NCBI RefSeq assembly: GCF_963924675.1
Contig: NC_089222.1
Span: 113,599,316-113,663,315 of the forward strand
Source: Phocoena phocoena
Lineage: Eukaryota; Chordata; Mammalia; Artiodactyla; Phocoenidae
Direction: 5' to 3'
DNA: 64,000 nucleotides
Both the position numbers and the translations under genes were made by a program. The notes beneath the pieces are model-generated. The model saw only the letters and a list, made by a program, of their open reading frames with translations. It did not search any database and was not told the DNA's origin. Of this stretch, positions 47,052-58,029 are shown piece after piece; the first letter of the stretch is position 1, and each line of letters starts with the position of its first letter.

Positions 47052-47632
47052 TGTATATTAGTTTGCTAAGGTTGCCATACAAAGTACCACAGATTGGGTG
47101 GCTTCCACACGGAAATTCATCTTCTACAGTTCTGGAGGCTAGAAGTCTAAGATCAAGGTGTTGGCAGGGTTGGCTTCCACTAGGTCTCCCTCACTGATTT
47201 ATATATGGTTGTCTCCTCTGTGTGTGTCTATGTCCTAATTTCCTCTTCTTATAAGGACACCAGTCATATGGATCAGAGCCCTTCCTATATTACCACATTT
47301 TAATGTAATCACCTCTTTAAAGACTCTATCTCCAGGCTTCCCTGGTGGTGGTTGAGAGTCCGCCTGCTGATGCAGGGGATGTGGGTTCGTGCCCCGGTCC
47401 GGGAAGATCCTACATGTCACGGAGAGGCTGGGCCCATGAGCCATGGCCGCTGAGCCTGCGTGTCCGGAGCCTCTGCTCCGCAGCGGGGAGAGGCCATAAC
47501 AGTGAGAGGCCCGCGTACCGCAAAAAAAAAAAAAAAAAAAACTCTATCTCCAAGTACAGTCACATTCTGAGGTAACGGCAGTTAGGGCTTTAACGCATGC
47601 ATTTGGAAGGGACACAATTCAGCCCAAAACAC
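47052..47632 (-). mobile_element. MLT1-type LTR, minus strand, split by a SINE
   Basis: On the plus strand: 'TATTAGTTTGCTAAGGTTGC', 'AAGTACCACAGATTGGGTGG', 'CAGTTCTGGAGGCTAGAAGT', 'CTTCTTATAAGGACACCAGT', 'GACTCTATCTCCA', then (after the SINE) 'CAGTCACATTCTGAGGTAAC' and 'GGGACACAATTCAGCCC'. This is the reverse complement of an MLT1 (MLT1B-D-like) solo LTR. The SINE is at 47335-47540. Confidence 0.85.
47335..47540 (+). mobile_element. CHR-2-type SINE lacking part of its A box
   Basis: The copy reads 'GGCTTCCCTGGTGGTGGTTG', so the five bases CGCAG within 'GGTGGCGCAGTGGTTG' are gone. This removes part of the tRNA-like pol III A box. The B box (GGGTTCGTGCCCCGG) remains. The A tail is about 19 bases. 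A perfect 12-bp direct repeat (ACTCTATCTCCA) flanks it at 47323-47334 and 47541-47552. Confidence 0.95.
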
Positions 47633-47908
47633 CATGGATTTTGGTAAAGTACCTTCATAAGTATTTCTAAACAACGTTATTTGAAGAAAAGTTATAGATT
47701 GGTAAATCCATGACACTACCAGCTTATACAACAGAATCACACTCACGTTGCTGCAAAGAAACTGAGATTTGGCTGTACACAGATTTGTAAAGTTAAAAAT
47801 GTTGAGACCAATTTTTCTCGATGACAAACAATATGATAAATTGATCAAGTGTTTAAAAGGAATACCAAAAACTGTTCTACACTTCTAATTTTCACAATAT
47901 AAGAAATG

Positions 47909-48282
47909 TATGAAGTCAGAAAGAGAAAAACAAATATTAACACATACATGTGGAATCTAGAAAAATGGTATAGATGATCTTATTTGCAAAGCAGAAATAG
48001 AGACACAGACGTAGAGGAAAAACATATGGATAGCAAAGGGGAAGGGGGGGTGGGAGGAATTGGGAGATTGGGATTGACATATATACACTATTGATACTAT
48101 ATATAAAATAGATAACTAATGAGAACATACTGTATAGCATAGGGAACTCTACTGAATGCACTGTGCTGACCTAAATGGGAAGGAAATCCAAAAAAGAGGG
48201 AATATATGTATAACTGGTTCATTTTGCTATACAGTAGAAACTAACACAACATTGTAAAACAGCTATATGCCAATAAAAATTA
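47909..48282 (+). mobile_element. L1 3' end, 5'-truncated, plus strand
   Basis: It begins in the last ORF2 bases ('GAAGTCAGAAAGAGAAAAAC') and continues through the 3' UTR ('TATACACTATTGATACTATA', 'ACATACTGTATAGCATAGGG', 'CACAACATTGTAAAACAGCT') to AATAAAAATTAG and an A-rich end. A short imperfect repeat (AAGAAATGTA and AAGGAATGTA) may be the target-site duplication. Confidence 0.85.
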
Positions 48283-48292
48283 GTTTAGAAAA

Positions 48293-49089
48293 AGGAATGT
48301 ACATTTGGAGAGATTGCTGAAAGGATATAAAGACCTTCCCTACAAATTTATATCCTCTTGCTCTCACCCTTCCTTGAAGAATTGCTATTCAGCGATTTGA
48401 ATGGAGAGATAAGTAAGTGAACCCCTACCCACCTTTATTTCTAGTAGCCTGGATAGTATTTGTAATATCTGGAGACAAAATTCATCTAAAATTACTTAAA
48501 TTACAACTTAAATATAGCTATGCAAATGCTAACTGAAAATCCACTGGTAGATTTAAGATGATGAGCTAAAGCTGTACAAAGTCCTCTCCCCAGCCCACTG
48601 TGTCCGGGAAAACCTGCATTGTATGTACTTGGAGCTCCTGCATAGTTGTGTTCAGGGTCTGTAGAGACGATGGTAGGCAGCTGCTTCTGAGCTACACCTT
48701 TATCAAGGAGCCCACTTTCAAGCTGTCATATTAGATTCCAAATGACGTAGTCCTAGTTTTGTACACCATGATATCTCTCACTCTCTTATTTTTAACAAGC
48801 TGGTTAATAGACTCTAAGCATTATTAATGGGGTCTCCATCTAACATAAGCTTTCATCTCAGTATTTAAAACAGTGCCAGGTCTCAACAGGAGCTCTAGGA
48901 AGTCTGAGATGATTGGTCAGATAACTGACACTCCCAGAATGTGGGTGATGGTGCTGCATAAAGTACTGGCAGTGTGTACTCACCTACCACAAATGCCTCG
49001 TAGTAACCTCCTATGAACTCTGTAACTTTTCACGTGTGAGGCTTAGATATTTGGTTAATGGATAACAAATTCAAATAACTCACAAGTTT
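48293..49089. other. Mixed sequence, nothing recognised
   Basis: No gene or repeat family is recognised. Confidence 0.45.
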
Positions 49090-50045
49090 CAGATTTTCAC
49101 TTACCTAAAGTTCAAGATCTGCGTGTAGGTCTCCATGACATTTGAAACTCAACATATTCAAAACCAAACTCATCAATTCTTTCTTAAAATTGCTTTGTCT
49201 CATTATTTTCCTATTTTCTCTGAAACTCAGTATTGAACTTAGTACTGGCATCTTGTAGGTTAATTTGACCCATTTTCCTTGTTTCTACTTTCAATCTACT
49301 GATAAATTCTAATTATTCTATCTTCAGTATCTCTTCTGTTCCACCTTCTTTCCTCATGCTACATGCCGGTTAGGGGTCTTACTATTTGTCACCCATATAT
49401 TTAATCTTCTAATTACTATTACTGCCTCCAGTCTTTTCTATTTTAAGTCTTCTTCACGGCCATGAGAGACTTTTTTTGTAAAGCCAATATCTAATCATGA
49501 AATCTCAACACACTTGCATATTAAGAACAGTCGTATGATAATAATAACATTAACAATAAAAACAAAGCCCTCTGCAACCCCTTTTTTTGTCTTAATGAAA
49601 TGCTGATTCTTTATTTACTCAACAAGACATTCTCCAAACTCTTCTCTAAATATGTTTCCAGTCAGTAACCCTCTTACTCGAGTTTACATTTTGTCCTGCT
49701 TGAGTCAATTACTGTTCCCCAAATGCCCCTGATTATCCCTTTGTGCACTCGCACACACTTTTCCTGTGGCCTGGAATTCCCTCTTTTACCCATACCTACT
49801 GCCATATCCATCCTTCCAGACATGCCTCAAATGCTAACTCTTCCCTGAAACTGTATCTTAAAGTCACAACAATAAATAACCCCATCATTCTGTAAACCCA
49901 GCACTGTGCGCGTTACTGACAGCAATCTCTCTTGTGTTATCATCCTTTGTCTACCTGTTTGATCTACTTTACCAGAGAGTAAATCTATGGAGACATAATG
50001 TATGTCTCCCCTTCATCTTTATTGCCCCTCTTATGCCTTTTGTCT
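49090..50045 (+). mobile_element. L2 LINE 3' region, plus strand
   Basis: About 950 bp follow the L2 3' region in sense: 'CATTTGAAACTCAACATATT', 'CAAAACCAAACTCATCAATT', 'CTGTGGCCTGGAATTCCCTC', 'CCTTCCAGACATGCCTCAAA', 'TGCTAACTCTTCCCTGAAAC', and a final 'GAGAGTAAATCTATGGAGAC' (L2: agaatgtaagctccatgagg). It is diverged and non-coding. It contains a G-poor part with AATAATAAT words at about 49537-49560. Confidence 0.65.
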
Positions 50046-50188
50046 AGTAGATAGACTGCTAAATTGATGAACAAGATATTGCAAACTACTCTGAACTAGG
50101 GTAGCTTTCCTTATTATTAGGCAGCCACTACGTTTTTCTCTCCAAACCACCAATTTTTGTTTGCCAAGGTAAAGCTCCCCCCGCCTGG

Positions 50189-50300
50189 CTTTCTCCCTCT
50201 CTTTCCTTTTTCTTCTCTTCCTCCTCTCCTTCTTCTTTACTTTCTTCTCCTCTTCCTCTCTTTCTCCTCCCTCTCCTTTTTCTTCTTCTTCTTCTTCTTT
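50189..50300. repeat. Homopyrimidine tract, about 112 bp
   Basis: Only C and T on the plus strand, except one A at 50240. It is built of CTT and CCT words and ends in (CTT)n. The minus-strand open frame over it (50031-50342, mostly Glu, Lys and Arg) is a low-complexity artefact. Confidence 0.95.
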
Positions 50301-50678
50301 GCTAGAAGACTCAAAAGGATCTGAACAGAACAAGTAAGTCAATTAAAGGAAAGGAAACATATATTGAAAGAAGTTTAATACATTAGAATGTGTTTGTCTG
50401 GAGATGAATGTTTCCATTAATGATGACTCTTTGCGCAGCAAATTCACACTAATTCTACCTCAACGGTGGATTAGCCAGGAGTTCATTTCAGTATAAGTAA
50501 GAACATAATTTTTATGGAATTGAATATTTAAAAGGTTATTACAGGGAGGCACATGTTGCACCTATAAAGTGTTTGAAGAGCTATAAAATGGAATGTGCCT
50601 CCCATTCCAATCATATGATAATTTGCCTTACTGAATAAAGTTACACCAGAACTTCAGATGCTTTACCAAGCATCTCTT

Positions 50679-50679
<1 letters not shown>
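50301..50679. other. AT-rich sequence, nothing recognised
   Basis: No gene or repeat is recognised. Confidence 0.45.

Positions 50680-50717
<38 letters not shown>
50680..50717. repeat. (CA)19 microsatellite
   Basis: An uninterrupted CA run between CATCTCTTG and GAAGAGAAATG. Confidence 0.97.
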
Positions 50718-50720
<3 letters not shown>

Positions 50721-52934
50721 GAGAAATGAACATACATACACACAACTACTGCTACTTTTTCTTATTAAAGATTTTATATTATTGGTAAAATTGTTGCAGT
50801 TGTGAATGTCTGTGTGGCAAACAGGAGATAAGAGAAAAGCATTTAAACAGACATTGGGGAAGACAGCATGAAATGTGAAATTTGTATTGTCCATTCCAGT
50901 GTGCTAAAACAATTAAGGGATAAGTATCAGTTCAAATCATGAGTCCTTCAATCTTTACCTTAAACAATACTGAAATAGAATAATCTATCATAATATTCAT
51001 TAAATTAATTCACACAACTGCTTCTTTAGAAAATGCAACCATTCTGCATGTGGTTTTCTTTCAAGTGTTCAAGTTTAGAAGAAAGATAGCTTTAAATTCT
51101 ATTTTTACAATTTCTTTAGCTTTAGGTTCTAGGCATTCTTTACAGAAAAAATAATCAGAAAATAGGTCTTTTATTTATAGCATTTTACAATACAAATTAT
51201 GTTTCTAAAAAAGTTTGAATACATGTTTACACATTTATGTTACAATCTGAAGTTTGCTAATATTTTCTCATCTTAACAGATATTTATTAAGCACAAAATA
51301 TTTCCAAAACAAAAAAGTATTTCCACAAACAAAAGTTTATGCCCTAAGGACAATGATTTTACCTCACAAAATCAAGGAAAAGATAAAAAAGATATATATA
51401 GAAAGTTAGTTTAATATGAATGGTTATTAGAATTAATATAACAAGTTCAATACCATTATAATGTTACATATAAATTCAACTTATAGATTTTCAAATGTGA
51501 TTGTTATAATTTTTGTTAATTCCTTGATCTTAAGAGAATGACCTTTTAGTGCACCATCACATTTTGGTTAACGTAAAGACAGTTTTACAAAACCTCAAAG
51601 ACAGCCCAGACCTTGGAAGTTCCATCAATTATGATCAAATTCCTTCTGTGCCTTGTGAAAGTAAAGCTGGTAAATTTAAACAGTAAGAACATAAAACCTC
51701 CTTCACAAGCCGTAAGATGGCCATTCTGTGAAAGTTAATCCCAATTGAGAGAAGTCTTTGTTGAATAAATTGCAACAATTTCTGACTTTTTATAGACAAC
51801 TTCAGACGATGGCCATTGTTTTAAAATATGATGGGAAAAACATGCTTCCATTTATCATGATTTTATACAGTAGACTGAAAACAGATTTCCCAGAGAAAAT
51901 TATGAAGTTATAAACATGCTTTTGTAGTTGCTGCTTCTTCACTGACTTCCTGCTCTGACTATATCATGTCACTCCATCTACACATGTACCTTCCTCCATA
52001 GGGGGCTTATGATTTTGTTATTTATAGAGGGGCAGATAATTGAATACACATTGAAGTAACTTACCTGAGGGTACTCAGCCTCAACTGACCTGAGTTTTCT
52101 GAGAGCTGCTCTATCACTGGACAGCATCCTGCTTTATTCCCCTGAGCCTTACTAGTAACTTCATTCCATATAAGGTAAGCAAAAGACTGTGCTTTCTCTC
52201 AGCTGACGTGTGTTACAGTTAGAGCTGTCTGACTCAAATAGCTAAGTCCAACCTTACCTTTTTTAGTCAACATAGTGTCATGGTTACCTAAAACAACTCT
52301 ACATATTTCCTAAATTCAACTAAAGGGAAAAGGGGCATTGTTGAATATACTCAAAACTGATAATGACCATTATTAGTAAGTGGAAGTCTCATGGCCTTGG
52401 AAACATACATTTGAGAGACTTAAGAAACAGAGATTGGGTTTGCAAAAAAAAATTTTCACAGCAGCAATGATAGGATGAAGAATACTTCTTGCCTAACCTG
52501 AAAACAATATGAAAAAGAATGTAACGTGTTTAGGCTAAAAAATTAACCCTTTAAATGAGTTTGACTAGTGCCTAAAATTCTTTTCCTAGTTTATTCTAAA
52601 AGTTCTGATGGCAGGGGAGAGAACACAGCTGACTGCTTCTCTTCTACATCATTGGATCTGCAGGGCTGCTCTGTCCACTGACAGAATGGGTGAATTGGCT
52701 TAGAGACACTCACTTCTAAGGGTCATCAGCATTATCAGCTTTAGCAGTTGTGGGATCAGACGTGCACTTCATACTATATCCCCTCAGAAGACATCAAGGC
52801 CTAGAATTAACTTTCTGCCCTACTCTGTTCTGAAAGATGAAAGGCAGGATCTCTAGAACTGTGATGGGTCAGTGACAAAGTCATCGATGGAGAGCTTCAT
52901 GGAATTGGTTGAGAAAACAAAAATATTTTAGAGC
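50718..52934. other. AT-rich then mixed sequence, nothing recognised
   Basis: 50718-51900 is very AT-rich. 51900-52934 is mixed and holds a possible, weak minus-strand MIR near 52020-52110 ('GAAGTAACTTACCTGAGGGT'). No gene is recognised. Confidence 0.4.
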
Positions 52935-53180
52935 AGAACTGGGTAAATGTTATCTGTAAATCTTTCAGGACTTGTGAGCCATAGTTTCTGTCACAACCTC
53001 TCAGCTCTGCCATCGTTACAGGAATGCAGCCACAGGCAACACAGAAACAGAAGAGCATGGCAGTGTTCCAGTAAAAATGTATTTACCAAAAGAGGTGAAG
53101 GGCCATGCCATCCGTGCTTTGCCAAACCTTGCTTTGGAGGCATGGTGTCTCCCGAAATTATTCAGCCAAATGTATGATGC
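52935..53180 (+). mobile_element. Probable hAT-type DNA transposon remnant
   Basis: 'CAGGACTTGTGAGCCATAGT', 'TCTGTCACAACCTCTCAGCT', 'CTGCCATCGTTACAGGAATG', 'AGCCACAGGCAACACAGAAA' and 'GCAGTGTTCCAGTAAAAATG' follow the word order of a common mammalian MER-type element (tgtgggccat, ctgtcgcaactactcaactctgcc, cagccatagacaatac, gtgttccaataaaactttattt). I cannot fix the family name. The open frame at 52947-53177 is inside it. Confidence 0.55.
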
Positions 53181-53373
53181 ATGTCATGATTTAGGGTGTC
53201 TGCGTGGGTGGTGAGAGGTGAGGAAAGTGAGAGAGAGGTGGGGGGAGGGGCGGTGGAGGGAAAAGGATCTGAATTTACCAGTATTAATGGCTGTTTTGAC
53301 CTGGTCACTTGAAATTTCACTTTAGAGCCCCATTCAGTTGCTAGGGTCGCCTTGCTATAAAATGCCTAGGACC

Positions 53374-53571
53374 GGGCTTCCCTGGTGGCGCAGTGGTTGA
53401 GAGTCCGCCTGCCGATGCAGGGGACACGGGTTTGTGCCCTGGTTTGGGAAGATCCCACGTGCCGCGGAGCGGCTGGGCCCGTGAGCCATGGCCGCTGAGC
53501 CTGCGCGTCCGGAGCCTGTGCTCCGCAACGGGAGAGGCCACAACAGTGAGAGGCCCACGTACCACAAAAAA
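53374..53571 (+). mobile_element. CHR-2-type SINE
   Basis: A full-length copy ('GGGCTTCCCTGGTGGCGCAG' to 'AACAGTGAGAGGCCCACGTA') with an intact A box and a slightly changed B-box region (GGGTTTGTGCCCTGG). Its tail has become an (AAAT)n tract (53572-53597). A 9-bp direct repeat (CCTAGGACC) flanks it at 53365-53373 and 53599-53607. Confidence 0.95.
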
Positions 53572-53597
53572 TTAAATAAATAAATAAATAAATAAAT
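53572..53597. repeat. (AAAT)n tract from a SINE tail
   Basis: About six AAAT units continuing the A tail of the SINE at 53374, as often happens when SINE tails expand. Confidence 0.95.
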
Positions 53598-53910
53598 ACC
53601 TAGGACCTTGAATCAATGCTGTACTAGCCCATTTAATGTTCAGACTTTCTAAAAGTATGATAAGTAGAAAACTGTGGTTAAGCACTTGGGGTTTCTCAAT
53701 CTCATTTGAATGTAGACCTCACTAATACCATCCCTTCCTGCCCTCCCACTTTAAAAATTGATTAATGAAATAAATGTTTCCTAAAACACACTTTGAATAA
53801 TAGAACTCTAATTTATATTAGTGACTTAGTGATGGGCTTTTCAAATTATTGTTTTCCACCAAGAAAGTGAAATACATTTTTAGTCATCCTAGATGTAGAG
53901 ATGAGCTTTT

Positions 53911-54220
53911 TTCTTTTATAAATTTATTTATTTTTATTTTTGTCTGCGTTGGGTCTTTGTTGCTGCGCGCAGGCTTTCTCTAGTTGTGGCGAGCGGGGGC
54001 TGCTCTTCGTTGCGGTGCGCGGGCTTATTATGGTGGCTTCTCTTGTGGAGCATGGGCTCTAGGCGTGTGGGTTTCAGTAGTTGTGGCACGCGGGCTCAGT
54101 AGTTGTGGTGCACAGGTTTAGTTACTCCGCGGCATGTGGGATCTTTCCAGACCAGGGCTCAAACCTGTGTCCCCTGCATTGGCAAGCGGATTCTTAACCA
54201 CTGCGCCATCAGGGAAGCCC
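53911..54220 (-). mobile_element. CHR-family SINE, long form, minus strand
   Basis: It starts with a T-rich tail (TTTATAAATTTATTTATTTT) and 'CTGCGTTGGGTCTTTGTTGC', contains 'CAGTAGTTGTGGCACGCGGG', and ends 'CACTGCGCCATCAGGGAAGC'. The flanks share TAGAGATGAGCTTTT (53896-53910) and TAGAGAAGAGTTTTT (54221-54235). The two mismatches make this one of the older CHR insertions here. Confidence 0.93.
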
Positions 54221-54235
54221 TAGAGAAGAGTTTTT

Positions 54236-55699
54236 GATGATAGTTTTATAGAGTCACCTTTAATAACATTTCTTTCCAAAGATCCTAAGGAGATAAAATT
54301 ATATGCCTGAGTTCTGTATTTCTACTTTCCATTTTACATGAATCACACCTTCTTGGTCTTGAATGGCTAGAAGAGACATTTTTGTTTTACAGTTCTTGAT
54401 TTTTAAAAGAAAAACCTATCAAACAATTAACAACCTGCAAACAATTAATGGAAAATTATTTTATAGTGCTTAGCATTTAAAAAAAATAAGTTAATTTGTC
54501 TTTAAAGGTATCTGTTAAGTAAACTTTGTAGTGCAGCTATTGAAAGGGTACTAAAACATAATTTAACTGCCTATTTAAAAAACTCCACTAGAGGGCATCA
54601 TGTACCAAGATTTTTGTCCATTTGTAATTTCAACGGGGAAAAATCTCCAGTTTTATTCTTTATCATGAATAAATGTCATTGATTTAATATTTACCATCAT
54701 TCGGTATTGAATGGTTATCTTCATTCAAATGTCTCAGTGAATGCTATCTCATTTATAAAAGAGAGTATGGGTGTTACTCCACCTGATTTTAATTAGTTAT
54801 AACCAACACTTCTCAGTTATCATAATTACTAGAATAAACACCAAATAAAAAAGGCATTATTTTATACGTAATGAGTTCATGTGGTGAGGTATTTAATGCC
54901 ATATGTGTTTTAAGTTGTAAATATATATAAACAGTTCTAGGTTAAAGAAAAATAAAGTAAAACCCATAGGAGATACTGGTCGTAAATTTGAAATTCAATT
55001 TTGAAGAAATAAAAGCATTTGCTCATTATGCATCCTCAAGGATTATTTTAAACATGAGTAGGAAGACCAGTTGAATGGTATGTGTCAGCTTTCTTGCTGA
55101 GAAATGGAACCTGCTAAAAGCTGGCAGCATCGCCATGTTTTAGAAGTCTTCCCAAGCACTACTGTATACAGGCTGTCCTCTTTAGTTCCCTACTTCTCCA
55201 CTTACCCATTAAAACTTACTAAAGAATTCTAAATATAGGTGGTTGTCACTAAGGCACTGATATTAGCAAGAGCATAATGCTTTATTTCCAATTAAGTTTT
55301 CTGTAGGAGAGAGCAAAGCAACATTGAAAGGCAGGGGGAGGATGTACGTAACCAGCTTTGGAAAATGATTACGTGGGTTTTAATAGATTCATATTTAGAA
55401 ACAAAAAAATTATAAAAAACGTACATCCAGGATAGTGAATTTTAAAACTCTATGACCGATATTATACAGAAATAGACATAATTGTCACCTATTGCAATAA
55501 AATAGTGATATTTCCCCATATTTCTTGTTTAGTTAATAACAATATATATTAAAGGCTATTTTTACTTTCATAGAAATAATAGGTGCTCATTATTTTAAAA
55601 ATTTAAGCAGCAAAGCTTTATTTTCACTATTATCAAATCATCCCCCTGATAAACTATCATCTTTAAGATGCATGTTATACAAATAGGTGATAGCTGGGC
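54236..55699. other. AT-rich sequence, nothing recognised
   Basis: No gene or repeat family is recognised. One CTCF-like motif at 54595 is listed separately. Confidence 0.45.
54595..54609 (+). promoter_or_regulatory. Possible CTCF-binding motif, plus strand
   Basis: CCACTAGAGGGCATC matches the CTCF consensus CCASYAGRKGGCRSY at 14 of 15 positions, with a perfect 13-base core. It lies in AT-rich, repeat-free DNA, where such a GC-rich word stands out. Binding is not shown. Confidence 0.5.
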
Positions 55700-55805
55700 C
55701 AGGTGTTAAGTTCTTAAACGTGTATCAATTATTTAATCCTTCTACTTCCCTATGCAATACATACTATTTTTATCCCCGTTTCATAGATGAGAAAATGGAG
55801 GCATC
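55700..55805 (-). mobile_element. MIR SINE, minus strand
   Basis: The plus strand reads 'TATTTAATCCTTCTACTTCC', 'AATACATACTATTTTTATCC' and 'CCGTTTCATAGATGAGAAAA', then TGGAGGC. These follow the reverse complement of MIR (tttaatcctcac, tactattattatccccattttacagatgaggaaactgaggc). Confidence 0.75.
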
Positions 55806-56052
55806 TATGTTAATAATACGTATAATTGGAAGAATATAGAGATGTACATAATGAGATACATAAACATACACAAATAAAAATATTATTCAGCTCCCAGTGA
55901 TATCTCTAAAATTAAGAAAACAAGATTATAAAAATCTTTTAAAAAATTGAATTATTTTAACCTCATATTTCAAATTTAAGTAGTATCAGCTCCCAGCAAT
56001 GGATGATAGAAATTAGAATCTTTGCACACAACCATTCCTCCCCTATATCTTT

Positions 56053-56978
56053 CTTTTTTTTTTTTTTAACATTTATATTGGAGTATAATTGCTTTACAAT
56101 GGTGTGTTAGTTTCTGCTGTATAACAAAGTGAATCAGTTATACATATACATATATCCCCATATCTCTTCCCTCTTGCGTCTCCCTCCCTCCCTCCCACCC
56201 TCCCTATCCCACCCCTCTAGGTGATCACAAAGCACCGAGCTGATCTCCCTGTGCTATGCGGCTGCTTCTCACTAGCTATCTATTTTACATTTTGTAGTGT
56301 ATATATGTCCATGCCACTCTCTCACTTTGTCCCAGCTTACCCTACCCCCTCCCCATAACAAGTCCATTCTCAAGTAGGTCTGCGTCTTTATTCCCATCTT
56401 GCCCCTAGGTTCTTCATGACCATTTTTTTCCCCTTAGATTCCATATATATGTGTTAGCATATGGTATTTGTTTTTCTCTTTCTGACTTACTTCACTCTGT
56501 ATGAAAAACACATGAAAGAATGCTCAACATCATAAATCATTAGAGAAATGCAAATCAAAACTACAATGAGATATCATCTCACACCTGTCAGAATGGCCAT
56601 CATCAAAAAATCTACAAACAATAAATGCTGGAGAGGGTGTGGAGAAAAGGGAACCCTCTTGCACTGTTGGTGGGAATGTAAATTGATACAGCCACTATGA
56701 AGAACAGTATGGACGTTCCTTAAAAAACTAAAAATAGAACTACCATACGACCCAACAATCCCACTACTGGGCATATACCCTGAGAAAACCATAATTCAAA
56801 AATAGTCATGTACCACAATGTACATTGCAGCTCTATTTACAGTAGCCAGGACATGGAAGCAACTGAAGTGTCCATCAACAGATGAATGGGTAAAGAAGAT
56901 GTGGCACATATATACAATGGAATATTACTCAACCATAAAAAGAAACGAAATTGAGTTAGTTGTAGTGAGGTGGATGGA
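56053..56978 (-). mobile_element. L1 with 5' inversion (twin priming)
   Basis: 56053-56503 is the L1 3' end on the minus strand: it opens with poly-T, then 'CTTTACAATGGTGTGTTAGT' and so on back to 'TTACTTCACTCTGTATGA'. 56506-56978 is the preceding L1 part, but on the plus strand ('AACACATGAAAGAATGCTCA' to 'GTGAGGTGGATGGA'). In the large L1 at 26839 these two parts are neighbours (about 30303-30773 and 30783-31230). One 15-bp target-site duplication (CCTCCCCTATATCTT) frames the whole unit at 56037-56051 and 56979-56993, so it is one insertion. Confidence 0.95.
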
Positions 56979-57076
56979 CCTCCCCTATATCTTAATTTTC
57001 AGTAATTTTATTAATATTTTCGTGGTTTCAAGGTTTATAACAATCCCATTTCATTCTTTTTTTAAAATTTGTATTT

Positions 57077-57656
57077 AATTTTTTTTTTATTGGAGTATAA
57101 TTGCTTTACAATGTTGTGTTAATTTTTTTTTTATTGGAGTATAATTGCTTTACAATGTTGTGTTAGTTTCTGCTGTACAATGAAGTGAATCAGCTATATG
57201 TATACCATCCCTCTTGGACCTCCCTCCCACCACACCCCACCCCATCCCACCCATCTTGGTTGTCACGGAGCACCAAGCTGAGCTTCTTGTGCCTTATAGC
57301 GTGTTCCCACTAGCTATCTCTTTTATGCATGGTAGTGCATATGTCAGTCTTAACTTCCCAGTTTGTCCCACCCTCCCCTTCCCCCCCAGCCATGTCCACA
57401 TGTCCATTCTCTACATCTACGTCTCTATTCCTGTCTTGCAGATAGGTTCATCTGTACCATTTTTCTAGATTCCACATATATGTGTTAATATACGATATTT
57501 GTTTTTCTCTTTCTGGCTTACTTCACTCCATATGACAGACTCTAGATCCATCCACATCTCTGCAAATGACCCGGTTTCGTTCCTATTTATGGCTGAGTAA
57601 TATTCCATTGTATATATGTACCACATCTTCTTTATCCATTCATTTATCGTTGGACT
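57077..57656 (-). mobile_element. L1 3' end, minus strand, with duplicated terminus
   Basis: An L1 3' UTR and ORF2 end on the minus strand ('TTTGTCCCACCCTCCCCTTC', 'CTTTCTGGCTTACTTCACTC', 'TATTCCATTGTATATATGTA', 'CTTTATCCATTCATTTATCG'). The 44-bp terminus, with poly-T and 'GGAGTATAATTGCTTTACAA', occurs twice in tandem without a difference (57077-57120 and 57121-57164). No target-site duplication is clear. The copy is 5'-truncated near 57656. Confidence 0.9.
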
Positions 57657-58029
57657 TTTCTGTGACCAGAATTCGCAAGGTTGTTTAGCCTTATGTTTGA
57701 ATTAAATAGATCACACCCATTCTTTATCAGGATTTCATTGTTGAAATGTTTAATTTCTTGACCTTCTTGTATCTTCAAAAATATTTTTTCAAGAAGGAAT
57801 CATGTATTTTCTAAACATTCTTGTGAATTCCTGTCTATTATCTTTACACTTAGAAGTCAGTTGACAGGATACACTTTGAATAAGTGTTTCCTTGTCTCTC
57901 TGTTCTTAAGCAAGCGTGTTTGCTCTGGAGAACTCAGATCAATAAGGTTTTGCTTCTTGAACATGATCTGCTCTTTTCTGCCCATATTATTAAATGATTC
58001 TTTATATATTAAAATTATTAAATGTAATT
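57657..58029. other. AT-rich sequence, nothing recognised
   Basis: No gene or repeat family is recognised. The open frame at 57861-58043 looks like chance. Confidence 0.45.

Noticed and set aside
50031..50342. Minus-strand open frame of 103 residues rich in Glu, Lys and Arg
   Set aside because: It is the translation of the homopyrimidine tract, not a protein.
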